Part shown: one piece after another, positions 17,165-25,677 of the stretch
Numbering within the stretch: position 1 is the first letter of the stretch
Layout: each line of letters starts with the position of its first letter
From: Ancylomarina salipaludis
GTDB lineage: Bacteria; Bacteroidota; Bacteroidia; Bacteroidales; Marinifilaceae
Direction of reading: 5' to 3'
Length of the DNA stretch: 64,000 bases
Assembly (NCBI RefSeq): GCF_004122035.1
Contig: NZ_SAXA01000001.1
Location: forward strand, 248,001-312,000
Position numbers and translations under genes: made by a program
Notes under the pieces: model-generated
What the model saw: only the letters and a program-made list of their open reading frames with translations
Database searches by the model: none
Told to the model about the DNA's origin: nothing

Positions 17165-18406
17165 ATGAAAGAATTACTAGGAATCCACCTAAAAGATTGG
17201 TTAATCAACCACGGTATTGCAGAAAATTATGCTGTTTTACTTCAATCCGCCATTGCTGTTGTTGTAGTTTTAATTCTGGCTTGGCTCTCAGATGTCATTT
17301 CAAGAAAAGTTTTGGTTACAATTATCACAAAACTGGTACGCAAAACAAAGACCCATTGGGATGATATCCTATTGGAAAGAAAAGTTTTTAATAAACTATC
17401 ACACTTTGCTCCGGCAATCATTATCAACTTGAGTGCAGGCCTGATTTATCATGAGCCCACAGGCCTATTTATCCAGCATGCCACCCAAATTTATATGATT
17501 GTTTTATCCTTAATGCTAATAGATTCCTTTTTAAGTGCAACTAACGATATCTACAACACGCTTCCTGTAAGCAAAACCCGTCCCATAAAAGGCTATATCC
17601 AAATTATTAAGATATTTTTCTATGTCATGGGATGTATTTCAATAATTGGCATTTTGATAGGTAAAACACCAACTTTTATTCTCGGAACCATGGGCGCCTT
17701 TGCAGCAGTCCTTATCTTGGTATTTAAGGATACCATATTAGGATTCGTAGCTTCCATTCAACTCTCGGCAAATAAAATGGTAAGCATTGGTGATTGGATT
17801 AGTATGCCTTCGAAAAATGCAGATGGAACGGTTATCGATATCAGCCTGAATACAGTAAAAGTCCAGAATTGGGATAAAACCATTAGTACAATTCCAACTT
17901 ACGCACTGGTTTCTGAATCATTCAACAACTGGAAAGGGATGGAGGAATCCGGAGGAAGAAGAATCAAACGTCATCTGAACATTGATGTAAAATCGATTCA
18001 CTTTCTATCTGATGAAGAAATTGAGATGGCTGAAAAGATAAAACTGATTTCTGACTATATCGCAGAGAAGAAAGAAGAAATTAAACAAGCCAATCCCGAG
18101 AATGAAATTCCAATCAATCAAAAACGCATAACCAATATTGGAACCTTCAGAAAATACGTCGAAGCTTATCTTGAAAATCATCCGAAAATTCACAACGACA
18201 TGACTTTTTTGGTTCGACAACTTCAACCTTCCGAAAAAGGACTTCCAATCGAGATTTATGTCTTCTCAAACGATCAGGAGTGGGCTAATTACGAAGCCAT
18301 TCAGTCCGATCTATTCGATCACATATTAGCCATTGTTCCAGAATTTAACCTCAGAGTTTTTCAGAATCCTACAGGTGATGATTTTAGAAATTTGAATAAA
18401 ATTTAA
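17165..18406 (+). CDS. MscS-family mechanosensitive channel, YbdG-like
   Basis: Opens under membrane tension to release osmolytes. The 413 residues are close to E. coli YbdG in length and layout. There are about five membrane helices, then the pore-lining helix and beta domain (GTMGAFAAVLILVFKDTILG, about 175-195, then MVSIGDWISMPSKNADGTV). The YbdG-specific segments follow: VQNWDKTISTIPTYALVSES and GGRRIKRHLNID. The soluble C-terminal domain is cytoplasmic. Encoded as a single gene. Confidence 0.9.
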   Translation: MKELLGIHLKDWLINHGIAENYAVLLQSAIAVVVVLILAWLSDVISRKVLVTIITKLVRKTKTHWDDILLERKVFNKLSHFAPAIIINLSAGLIYHEPTGLFIQHATQIYMIVLSLMLIDSFLSATNDIYNTLPVSKTRPIKGYIQIIKIFFYVMGCISIIGILIGKTPTFILGTMGAFAAVLILVFKDTILGFVASIQLSANKMVSIGDWISMPSKNADGTVIDISLNTVKVQNWDKTISTIPTYALVSESFNNWKGMEESGGRRIKRHLNIDVKSIHFLSDEEIEMAEKIKLISDYIAEKKEEIKQANPENEIPINQKRITNIGTFRKYVEAYLENHPKIHNDMTFLVRQLQPSEKGLPIEIYVFSNDQEWANYEAIQSDLFDHILAIVPEFNLRVFQNPTGDDFRNLNKI

Positions 18407-18415
18407 TAAGCATAA

Positions 18416-18445
18416 TTGTTAAATACTTTTTTTTACTTAAATTTG
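18416..18445 (+). promoter_or_regulatory. Complete Bacteroidota promoter for the TM2-domain gene
   Basis: TTG at 18416-18418, a 19-nt spacer and TAAATTTG at 18438-18445 match the -33/-7 pattern of the primary Bacteroidota sigma factor. Transcription should start near 18451, giving a leader of about 18 nt before ATG 18469. Confidence 0.7.
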
Positions 18446-18468
18446 ATTTAAACATTAAAATTACACAC

Positions 18469-18882
18469 ATGAAAAAAATTTTATTCGTATTTGCATTTGT
18501 ATGCACAATGCTGACATTCTCGAATGTGAAAGCTGCTAACTATCATGTAAATGATGCAAAGATTGATGTTTTGTTTGAACAAGCATCTTCAACAATCATG
18601 ATGAATTTAAACGACATGTCTTCAGATATGATGGCAACAACAACTTTAAATTCAACTGTAAAAGCTAAAGATCCAATTGTAGCTATCATTCTTGACTTCT
18701 TTTTAGGAGGTCTTGGTGTTCACCGTTTCTACCTTGGAACTAAAGTGATGACTGGTGTTGGTTATATCCTTACTTGTGGTGGATTCTTTGGTCTGATGCC
18801 TCTTGTCGACTTAATTGTTCTTGCAATTAACTATGATGATATCAGTCAGTTTGTTGACAATCCAAAATTCTTTATGTGGTAA
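18469..18882 (+). CDS. TM2 domain-containing protein with signal peptide
   Basis: 137 residues. About 1-22 are a signal peptide (FVFAFVCTMLTFSNVKAA), followed by about 40 polar residues. The TM2 domain starts near 65: ILDFFLGGLGVHRFYLG, then a second helix VGYILTCGGFFGLMPLVDLIVL. TM2 is a two-helix hairpin of unknown biochemical role. It has its own promoter and a 15-bp-stem terminator and so is a single-gene unit, just upstream of an operon carrying two more glycine-rich hairpin proteins. Confidence 0.85.
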   Translation: MKKILFVFAFVCTMLTFSNVKAANYHVNDAKIDVLFEQASSTIMMNLNDMSSDMMATTTLNSTVKAKDPIVAIILDFFLGGLGVHRFYLGTKVMTGVGYILTCGGFFGLMPLVDLIVLAINYDDISQFVDNPKFFMW

Positions 18883-18904
18883 TACCATATAATCGTATTA
18901 ATAA

Positions 18905-18957
18905 GTTGCTGTTATAAATCCAATCAATCATTGTGATTTATAACAGCAATTTTATTT
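18905..18957 (+). terminator. Terminator after the TM2 gene
   Basis: A perfect 15-bp stem, TTGCTGTTATAAATC (18906-18920) with GATTTATAACAGCAA (18935-18949), followed by TTTTATTTT. It overlaps the upstream extension (18933) of the next frame, which supports a start at 18978 for that gene. Confidence 0.88.
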
Positions 18958-18977
18958 TAAAAATCAAACACCATATT

Positions 18978-19691
18978 ATGTTGCTTTTCCGCTTAACACT
19001 CTTATTGGTTATTCTTTTCCCTTCAATTTCATTTTCTCAAAAAAGCTCAAACTTCATAAGTTATAGCATGGATAATCAATCCTATAAAAAGGGCTTATTG
19101 ACTAAAGCGCATGCTGAGTTCTTTTACGATAATGAACAAGGCATCCTGGTCTCAGCCTATAGTGCTCCTAATGAATTTATAAAAATCAGTAACCGAAAAG
19201 GGGAACTAAAACTATATATTCCCAAAAGCAACACAGTCACTTATACACAAGATTACACTCTATCTACAGAGAATGAGTTAATTTATTATTTTGCCAACAA
19301 CCGCCAACAAGATTTAGGACTCGAGAAAGAAGGGTTCACTATGATGGACACAAGACTTGACGGGGAGTATTTAATATTTGTTTGGGAAGCTCCGGAAACA
19401 ATGAAAACGGTAAAAAAAGTTGAAGTTGTATACGAAAATGAAAACCCAATATATGCAGCTTACTTCGATATAGATGAGATTATAGTTAAGAAAATATACT
19501 ACTACGATTATTTTAAGACAACTTATTTTCAGATGCCTACCAAGCTTACCGAAATAAGTTATACACCTGAAAGAGATTCTATTGTTCAGAGAACAATTTT
19601 CTCCAACATCAAGGTTAGCAGCAGCCCGAGCTCACCCTATTTTAACTTTAAAATTCCCGACAATGCGAAAGTTAATCCATCCAAGTTGTAA
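18978..19691 (+). CDS. Exported LolA-like protein of unknown function
   Basis: 237 residues starting at ATG 18978 with a signal peptide (LFRLTLLLVILFPSISFSQ). The mature protein is beta-rich. Its layout resembles the LolA/LolB outer-membrane lipoprotein carrier fold: early strands FFYDNEQGILVSAY and IKISNRKGELKLYIP, then a long hydrophobic-face sheet ending NIKVSSSPSSPYFNFKIPDNAKV. Clear family motifs are lacking, so LolA-like is a structural guess. The last 29 bases overlap the start of the exported YidD-like gene. It is the first gene of a four-gene overlapping operon. Confidence 0.7.
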   Translation: MLLFRLTLLLVILFPSISFSQKSSNFISYSMDNQSYKKGLLTKAHAEFFYDNEQGILVSAYSAPNEFIKISNRKGELKLYIPKSNTVTYTQDYTLSTENELIYYFANNRQQDLGLEKEGFTMMDTRLDGEYLIFVWEAPETMKTVKKVEVVYENENPIYAAYFDIDEIIVKKIYYYDYFKTTYFQMPTKLTEISYTPERDSIVQRTIFSNIKVSSSPSSPYFNFKIPDNAKVNPSKL

Positions 19692-20157
19692 AATTATTAT
19701 CACGCTTATATTGATTTGGGGATTTTGTTTGCAACCCAAAGCACAATCAGTCGAAAAAAACAATCTTCAACTCATTTTGAAGACCAAAACCAACACCCTT
19801 GACACCCATAAACACAAGAGAGATTACATCTATAAAAATGAACGTAACTGGTTGAAAAAATACAATCCTGTCAGCTTAGGCTTTGGCTCTTTGCTCTATC
19901 TCTATCAGAATGTGATATCCCAGCAATTTTCGGCCGACTGCCTATATCATCCTACTTGCTCTGATTTTAGCAAAGATGCCATCAGAGAATACGGCTTAAT
20001 AAAAGGAATCTTTTTAAGCTCCGACAGAATTTGCAGATGCAATCGAATTGCAGGCACAAGCATTAACTATTTTAAGTTTGATCAGAAAACTTATCATGCT
20101 CATGATAGTGTTAATCTTTACCGTATTAAACCTTTGACAAAAACAGAATACAAGTGA
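19663..20157 (+). CDS. YidD-like protein with an N-terminal signal peptide
   Basis: 164 residues. YidD is a small factor that helps YidC insert inner-membrane proteins and is normally cytoplasmic and membrane-associated. The YidD core is plain at about 80-128: YLYQNVISQQFS, CLYHPTCSDFSKDAI, YGLIKGIF and DRICRCNR, with Cys 93, 99, 124 and 126. Unlike standard YidD it has an apparent signal peptide (residues 1-28, ending KAQS), a 45-residue linker, and lacks the usual GG-DPVP tail. The start ATG 19663 lies inside the preceding gene. Its stop overlaps the next start as GTGA. An envelope role distinct from YidC assistance is possible. Confidence 0.78.
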   Translation: MRKLIHPSCKIIITLILIWGFCLQPKAQSVEKNNLQLILKTKTNTLDTHKHKRDYIYKNERNWLKKYNPVSLGFGSLLYLYQNVISQQFSADCLYHPTCSDFSKDAIREYGLIKGIFLSSDRICRCNRIAGTSINYFKFDQKTYHAHDSVNLYRIKPLTKTEYK

Positions 20158-20999
20158 AAAAAATAATTATAGCCTCCCTCTTCTGCTTGCTGTCATTAAA
20201 CCTGTTGGCTCAATACTCGCAAAAACAACGATTCGAATTCATTTATCATCTGATTAAATCAAACGATTTTGATGAAGCCCTTATCGAACTAGATTTTTTG
20301 AATGGTAAAACGCAAAGCGATAGTTTATATTATATGAAAGGTTGGGCCTTGTACTCGTTAAAGCAATTAAGCAGTTCAGCCGAAAGCTTTCAAAATGTAA
20401 GGAAAGAATCAATATTTTATCATAAAAGCCAGTTCTTTGCAGCTTACAACTACGCACATACAAAAAACTACACATCTGCCAAACAAGTCTTACAACAAAT
20501 TGAACTTGATAACAAATTAGACCAATTAAGACAATTTGAATACTCTGGGATAGCCTTGCTCGAACGCGATTTTGACGGCTATGAAAATAAACGTATTAAA
20601 TCGGATGCTATTCTTCCTGCTCTACAAACCGAAGTTGCCAATTTAGACAAACTGCATTCAACAATTGTGAACCGAAAACCAAAAAAAATGTGGCTGGCTG
20701 GTTTGATGTCGGCCATTGTTCCAGGCTCGGGTAAAATATATGCAGGCAAAACAGGCGAAGGAATTGCTTCTATGCTTATGGTGACTTCAACAGGTCTGGT
20801 TACATGGGAAAACCACAGGAAATTGGGACTCAAAAATTTTAAAACAATTCTATTTGGCTCAATCTTCACCGTGTTTTATGTCGGTAATATTTATGGCTCA
20901 GTATTTTCAGTAAAAATATCAAACGAGGAGTTCAATCATGAAATGGATCAAAAAATCTTATTTAATATTCATATTCCTCTTCGGAATATATTCAACTAG
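20154..20999 (+). CDS. Exported TPR protein with C-terminal PGSG membrane-hairpin domain (1)
   Basis: 281 residues, GTG start overlapping the YidD-like stop by 4 bp. A signal peptide (IASLFCLLSLNLLAQ) precedes TPR-like helical pairs at about 20-130 (FEFIYHLIKSNDFDEALIELDF, MKGWALYSLKQLSSSAESF). The C-terminal region from about 180 begins MWLAGLMSAIVPGSGKIYAG, then EGIASMLMVTSTGLVTW and a further hydrophobic helix. This Pro-Gly-Ser-Gly-x-x-Tyr pattern is that of DUF5683-like glycine-rich hairpins. The next gene repeats the architecture. Function unknown. Confidence 0.78.
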   Translation: MKKIIIASLFCLLSLNLLAQYSQKQRFEFIYHLIKSNDFDEALIELDFLNGKTQSDSLYYMKGWALYSLKQLSSSAESFQNVRKESIFYHKSQFFAAYNYAHTKNYTSAKQVLQQIELDNKLDQLRQFEYSGIALLERDFDGYENKRIKSDAILPALQTEVANLDKLHSTIVNRKPKKMWLAGLMSAIVPGSGKIYAGKTGEGIASMLMVTSTGLVTWENHRKLGLKNFKTILFGSIFTVFYVGNIYGSVFSVKISNEEFNHEMDQKILFNIHIPLRNIFN

Positions 21000-21804
21000 C
21001 CAGGGACAAAACCAAACGGCTTTATTAAAAGCTGACAGCTTGTTCTCACAAGAGAACTATCAGTTGGCTGCTATAGAATACGAGCGTTTCTTATATTTCG
21101 CGTCTGACCAGGCTCAAATGCCGGAAATTCTGTATAAAAAAGCGCAGTGTTACAAACAACTCTCTGAATTTAATAAAGCCTGTAAAGCCCTTGAAAGAAT
21201 TCGTCTTTACGATGTTGACCAGAATCGTTACATCCAAATCAAAAAAGAACTGAGCCTTTGTTATTATCTCGATAATCAAATACAAAAAGCTCAGATACAA
21301 ATCAGTCAACTCAGACATAAACTCAAAAACCAAATCTTACCCAAGGAAACCCTACTGGTAGAAATTTTCATTTTAAATGAACTGAAAAAATGGGACGAGG
21401 CCGAGGATTTAGCTAGAGAATACATCAACACGAATGAAGTCGGTAACAAAATACTTGCTCTTCAAAAAATTGATTCCTTGTATTCGAAAAAGAATTTACC
21501 CAAATTAAAATCTATTGAGAAAGCCGAGAATTTATCTCGTTTCATTCCCGGATCGGGACAAATGTATTGTGGCAAAGTACTCGAAGGTTCATTTACCTTC
21601 CTTTTTAATGGGGCTTTTCTGGCTTTAGGTATTCAACAAATACTCACAAAGTTCTATTTCACAGGCTACGCAGCAGGATTTGGCGTATTACACAAAACCT
21701 ATACAGGCAATATGGCAAGAACCAAACATCTGGCAATCAAAGTCAACCATCAAAGACACACGCGCTTTAACGAATCAATAATTAACTACCTGCTTAGTTT
21801 ATAA
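20938..21804 (+). CDS. Exported TPR protein with C-terminal PGSG membrane-hairpin domain (2)
   Basis: 288 residues; the start lies 62 bp inside the preceding gene, in another frame. A signal peptide (YLIFIFLFGIYSTSQGQ) is followed by TPR-like repeats (about 25-190: ADSLFSQENYQLAAIEYERFLYF, ILYKKAQCYKQLSEFNKA). The C-terminal hairpin domain starts near 200 with FIPGSGQMYCGKVLEGSFTF and two hydrophobic helices. It has the same design as the upstream gene, so the two are paralogues that may form a hetero-oligomer. The PGSG motif is intact in both. Confidence 0.8.
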   Translation: MKWIKKSYLIFIFLFGIYSTSQGQNQTALLKADSLFSQENYQLAAIEYERFLYFASDQAQMPEILYKKAQCYKQLSEFNKACKALERIRLYDVDQNRYIQIKKELSLCYYLDNQIQKAQIQISQLRHKLKNQILPKETLLVEIFILNELKKWDEAEDLAREYINTNEVGNKILALQKIDSLYSKKNLPKLKSIEKAENLSRFIPGSGQMYCGKVLEGSFTFLFNGAFLALGIQQILTKFYFTGYAAGFGVLHKTYTGNMARTKHLAIKVNHQRHTRFNESIINYLLSL

Positions 21805-21854
21805 TGAGAATATTCGTAATATTGTTTTTACTTATTAAAAATTGAAAAGCAATT

Positions 21855-22148
21855 ATGCAGAAATTACTCAAAAAAATCAGCTTCTTTAAATCACTGGGCT
21901 GGTTTGGAAATATCATACTCAGTATAGGTGTCATTCCTCAGGTTGTACAAACCTGGGAAACAAAAGATGTGAGCAGTTTCAACTGGTCTTTTCTTTTAAT
22001 GTGGGCTTTTGGTGTTCTTTTTACATTCATCTACATACTCGAAGGAGACTTAAAATCCGGGAAACGCCAATACCCGCTTTGGCTAAATTATCTGGTCAAT
22101 ATTGTCGCCACATTTTATTTGTGCTACGCCAAAATCTTCTACAGTTAA
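21855..22148 (+). CDS. SemiSWEET/PQ-loop small membrane protein
   Basis: 97 residues with three membrane helices (about 15-32, 45-63, 73-92) and a PQ-loop near residue 30 (IGVIPQVVQTWETKDVSSFNW). This is the layout of bacterial SemiSWEETs, half-transporters that dimerise to carry sugars, and of the related LAB_N-type proteins. Substrate unknown. It lies 50 bp after the TPR/PGSG operon and 60 bp before the chalcone-isomerase-like gene, so it may be the link in a longer transcript. Confidence 0.82.
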   Translation: MQKLLKKISFFKSLGWFGNIILSIGVIPQVVQTWETKDVSSFNWSFLLMWAFGVLFTFIYILEGDLKSGKRQYPLWLNYLVNIVATFYLCYAKIFYS

Positions 22149-22208
22149 AAACAGATTTTTCAACCCCAATCATCCACTTGATATTGTGGATTTTAAAATT
22201 AAAACCAT

Positions 22209-22763
22209 ATGAAAAAGATCATCATACCCATCGTTTTGGCTTTATTTAGCCTCAATTCAATTTCGCAAAACAAAGCTGAAATTTTTCCTAAGAAATTAAG
22301 CATCAATAATCAGGAACTTCTTTTAAAAGGAACCGGAACTCGTGTCAAATTGTGGATGGATATGTACACCTTGGGCCTTTTTATTTCCGACACAAAACAA
22401 GATGCGAGCCATACTGTTTCCAGTGACGAAACAGCTGTTGTTCGTCTAAGCATTATTTCAGGTTTAATCACAGCTGAAAAGATGGACAAAGCCATTCGAG
22501 AAGGATTTGAAAAATCGACACAAGGTAAACCAGAAGCCATTCAATCAGAAATCAATGCCTTTTTAGATGTATTTAAGCAAGGTGTTGAAAAAAAGGATTT
22601 ATTCCAATTTTCTTACATTCCTGAATCGGGCACAACAATTTCGAAAAATGGGAAAGAGCTAACAAAAATTAATGGACTTGCTTTCAAACAAGCACTTTGG
22701 GGCATCTGGTTAGGCAAAAACCCGGTCGATAAAAGACTAAAAGATGAACTATTAAAAAAATAA
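22209..22763 (+). CDS. Exported chalcone isomerase-like protein
   Basis: 184 residues with a signal peptide (IIPIVLALFSLNSISQN). The mature part fits the bacterial chalcone-isomerase-like family: LLLKGTGTRVKLWMDMYTLGLFI (about 40-62), VVRLSIISGLITAEKM, then a C-terminal NGLAFKQALWGIWLGKNPVDKRLK. In bacteria such proteins act in the periplasm and may bind fatty acids; enzymatic isomerase activity should not be assumed. It ends a possible operon at a strong terminator. Confidence 0.87.
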   Translation: MKKIIIPIVLALFSLNSISQNKAEIFPKKLSINNQELLLKGTGTRVKLWMDMYTLGLFISDTKQDASHTVSSDETAVVRLSIISGLITAEKMDKAIREGFEKSTQGKPEAIQSEINAFLDVFKQGVEKKDLFQFSYIPESGTTISKNGKELTKINGLAFKQALWGIWLGKNPVDKRLKDELLKK

Positions 22764-22785
22764 AATTAAGTTTAAAAACTAATAG

Positions 22786-22816
22786 AACGCAATCAGGATT
22801 TGATTGCGTTTTTTTG
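22786..22816 (+). terminator. Rho-independent terminator
   Basis: AACGCAATCA (22786-22795) pairs perfectly with TGATTGCGTT (22801-22810) across a 5-nt loop, followed by TTTTTT. Confidence 0.92.
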
Positions 22817-22980
22817 TCTAAAAAAATCAATTTTCTAATTATTTATCTATCTTAGCCGCAACTACTCTAACAAAAGGCTCTTTTTTTAAGAGATATTTCA
22901 TACTCGTATTCAACTGACTTTAAGGCATTCCCTTAAAGTTTTTTCGTGTACCCTACTCAGTCTAACAAATAAAAATAAAG

Positions 22981-24060
22981 ATGAGCAGATATTCGAAAAT
23001 TATAGGATCAGGTCGATGTATTCCTGAAGTTGAAATAAAAAATGAAGTTTTCCTGCAAAACACATTCTACGATGTAAACGGTGAGTCTACCGGGAAAACA
23101 ACACACGAAACACTCGACAAATTCTACAACATTACCGGTATTGCAGAGCGACGCTATGCTCGCGAAGATCAAAAAGCTTCGGATCTGGCTTATATCGCGG
23201 CAAGCAGAGCGATTGAATCATCAGGAATTGATAAAGAAAGCCTCGACTACATTTTGGTCGCTCATAATTTTGGTGACGTATCGGCCAATACGGTTGCACC
23301 ACAGTTAATGCCAAGTCTGGCCGCACGTGTGAAACACTTACTCAAAATCGAAAATCCAAAAACTGTAGCCTATGATATCCTTTTTGGATGCCCGGGTTGG
23401 GTCCAAGCCATGATTCAAGCCAACTATTATATCAAATCAGGCGACGCCCAAAGAATTTTGGTGATTGGTGCTGAAACCCTTTCCAGAGTATGCGATCCGC
23501 ATGACAGAGATAGTATGATATATGCCGATGGTGCTGGAGCAACCCTACTCGAGGCGGTTGAAAGTAAAAATGAAACCGGGATTTTATCTCATTCTGTAAG
23601 AACAGATACCTTAAATGAAGCTTATCTGTTATGGTCAGGAGCCTCACACAATCCCGATTTTCAAAACCGAGATCGTGATTTCTATATCAAGATGCATGGG
23701 CATAAAATTTATGAATACGTTATTTCGAACGTTCCACAATTGGTAAAAGAATGTATTGAAAAAGCAGGACTGGAATTAAAGGATATTAAGAAGATATTGA
23801 TTCATCAAGCTAACGAAAAAATGGATGAAGCCATTGCAAAACGTCTGTTCCGATTATATGGCGAACGCCAGATTCCCGATGATATCATGCCAATGATCAT
23901 TAAAAAAATGGGAAATAATTCTGTTGCAACAGTCCCTATTCTATACGATATGATTGCCAAAGGAGAACTTGAAGGGCATCAGTTTACAAAAGGTGACCAT
24001 ATGGTATTTGCTTCGGTAGGTGCCGGCATGAGTATAAATGCTTTCGTCTATCAATTTTAA
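22981..24060 (+). CDS. Ketoacyl-ACP synthase III family protein (FabH-like)
   Basis: Thiolase-fold condensing enzyme. The 359 residues carry the KAS III catalytic triad: Cys 137 in FGCPGW, His in HQANEKM (about 276) and Asn in GNNSVATVP (about 311). It is longer than housekeeping FabH (about 320-335) and has an insert near residues 30-55. It could therefore make a special branched or long acyl product rather than start normal fatty-acid synthesis. No ACP, ketoreductase or other fatty-acid gene is adjacent. It is a single-gene unit with its own terminator and a leader of about 160 bp after the previous one. Confidence 0.88.
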   Translation: MSRYSKIIGSGRCIPEVEIKNEVFLQNTFYDVNGESTGKTTHETLDKFYNITGIAERRYAREDQKASDLAYIAASRAIESSGIDKESLDYILVAHNFGDVSANTVAPQLMPSLAARVKHLLKIENPKTVAYDILFGCPGWVQAMIQANYYIKSGDAQRILVIGAETLSRVCDPHDRDSMIYADGAGATLLEAVESKNETGILSHSVRTDTLNEAYLLWSGASHNPDFQNRDRDFYIKMHGHKIYEYVISNVPQLVKECIEKAGLELKDIKKILIHQANEKMDEAIAKRLFRLYGERQIPDDIMPMIIKKMGNNSVATVPILYDMIAKGELEGHQFTKGDHMVFASVGAGMSINAFVYQF

Positions 24061-24098
24061 AATTCAATTAGCATACTAACCCCAAATCCCAATATTCC

Positions 24099-24132
24099 GA
24101 GAGTCTCATTCAAACTGAGACTCTCTCCTTTT
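24099..24132 (+). terminator. Rho-independent terminator after the KAS III gene
   Basis: GAGAGTCTCA (24099-24108) pairs perfectly with TGAGACTCTC (24116-24125), followed by CTTTT. Confidence 0.85.
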
Positions 24133-24299
24133 AGGTAAATTCCTAAACCCTAAAGGATCATTTTCCAGCGATATCGATAAACCCAAACCTATTTTGTAAT
24201 CAATCTAAACTCAGTATTCTAAAGGAGTAGATAAAGAAATTAGCCTATCTTAACGCACGTATTTTTTATGAGAACCCAAATCTTAAATACCTGTTATCC

Positions 24300-25652
24300 A
24301 TGAATTTTCTTTTCGATCTTTCGACACTTTTCTGTCTGGTTAGTTCAATCGCCTTTGCTATAATCCTCCTATACAGCACCCTCGTTTTTTATTTCGAAAA
24401 CGAAAAGAAAGCCGCAATCAGAGCACTTTTAATTGGCTTGCTGCTTCCCATCCCCTATTTCGTTGCCTGGTATTACAATTACAACATTTTGGCCCTGATT
24501 CTATTAATCGATTTAATTCTAACAGGACTCTTGTTTATCTATCCTTTTAAAACACCTCAAAATATTTGTGACGAAACGCCCTTAAATAAAATTGATGAGA
24601 GAAATATCATGTTTTCGCGCAATGAATTGATAGTTGGTAGTGAAAACTATAAAAATTACTACCTCAAATATCCTGAAAAAGAAGAACTCGATAATGCTTT
24701 CAGAAAAGAGGCTGGCTTATGTTCTGAAAAATCTTTATTCAATCATTCTTTTGCATTTGCTGCAACACATGCCAGCTTCTTTGCCATTGAGCAATTCAAA
24801 AAAGCAGTTGATGGTGCAGTCAACCCATCACGAACAAAAACAGATTCTGAAAAGATGAGTTCTTTCCTAAAAGCATGGGGTAAGAAACTCGGTGCCTTAG
24901 ATATCGATTTCTGTGAGCTTAAAGACTACCATTTTTATTCACACAAGGGACGTGGAGACGAATATGGAAATGAGATTCACAACTCACACAGCCATGCAAT
25001 AGCCTTCACCGTTGAGATGAATGAAGAAATGGTTCAATCTGCTCCACAGGCATCCATTGTGATGGAGTCAGCACAACAATATCTCGATTCAGGACGTATT
25101 GCCATTCAAATTGCTGAATTTTTAAGACATCTGGGCTACTCAGCACGAGCACATATCGATGGCAATTATCAGCTTGTTTGTCCACTGGTTGCCCGCGATG
25201 CCGGTTTGGGTGAAATTGGTCGTATGGGATTATTAATGACTCCAAAACAGGGGCCCAGAATTAGACTTGGAGTGGTTACAACAGAATTCCCCTTAAAAAC
25301 CAAAGATCGAAAAAAACTGAACCACATGCTTGACTTCTGCTTAAACTGCAAGAAATGTGCTGATGTTTGCCCCAGCAAATCCATTTCGTCAGACGCTCCA
25401 AAGATGGTTGATGGTGTAAAGAGATGGCAAATCAATTCCGAATCCTGTTTTACCTATTGGTGTAAAGCGGGTACCGATTGCGGTCGCTGTATGGCAACAT
25501 GTCCCTACTCGCATCCTGACAATTTGTTGCATAATGCAATCCGATTTGGAATTAAACATTCGCCACTCTTCAGACGTATTGCTGCACCTTTGGACGACTT
25601 CTTTTACGGGCGTAAACCCAAATCAAAAAAACTACCTGGGTGGATGAATTGA
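24300..25652 (+). CDS. Membrane-anchored reductive-dehalogenase-like corrinoid/iron-sulfur protein
   Basis: 450 residues. About 1-85 are three membrane helices, with no twin-arginine signal. The rest matches the RdhA/QueG-type fold. RDAGLGEIGRMGLLMTPKQG and a following VVTTEFPL are RdhA-like. Two 4Fe-4S motifs follow: C347-x2-C350-x2-C353-x3-C357-P and C383-x10-C394-x2-C397-x3-C401-P. The end (LFRRIAAPLDDFFYGRKPK) also resembles dehalogenases. Known RdhA enzymes remove halogens from organohalides with a corrinoid; respiratory ones use a Tat signal plus a separate RdhB anchor. Here the anchor is fused at the N-terminus, and no RdhB or maturation gene is nearby. Substrate unknown; epoxyqueuosine reductase is unlikely given the membrane part. 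Confidence 0.78.
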   Translation: MNFLFDLSTLFCLVSSIAFAIILLYSTLVFYFENEKKAAIRALLIGLLLPIPYFVAWYYNYNILALILLIDLILTGLLFIYPFKTPQNICDETPLNKIDERNIMFSRNELIVGSENYKNYYLKYPEKEELDNAFRKEAGLCSEKSLFNHSFAFAATHASFFAIEQFKKAVDGAVNPSRTKTDSEKMSSFLKAWGKKLGALDIDFCELKDYHFYSHKGRGDEYGNEIHNSHSHAIAFTVEMNEEMVQSAPQASIVMESAQQYLDSGRIAIQIAEFLRHLGYSARAHIDGNYQLVCPLVARDAGLGEIGRMGLLMTPKQGPRIRLGVVTTEFPLKTKDRKKLNHMLDFCLNCKKCADVCPSKSISSDAPKMVDGVKRWQINSESCFTYWCKAGTDCGRCMATCPYSHPDNLLHNAIRFGIKHSPLFRRIAAPLDDFFYGRKPKSKKLPGWMN

Positions 25653-25677
25653 GGTGATAAAAAAGCAATATCCACCT

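Noticed and set aside
19582-19662. Upstream extension of the YidD-like frame
   Set aside because: It overlaps the LolA-like gene and would hide the signal peptide; ATG 19663 gives a sensible signal sequence.
24300-25652. Epoxyqueuosine reductase (QueG) as the identity of the Fe-S protein
   Set aside because: QueG is soluble and shorter, with HEAT repeats; this protein has three membrane helices and RdhA-like ends.
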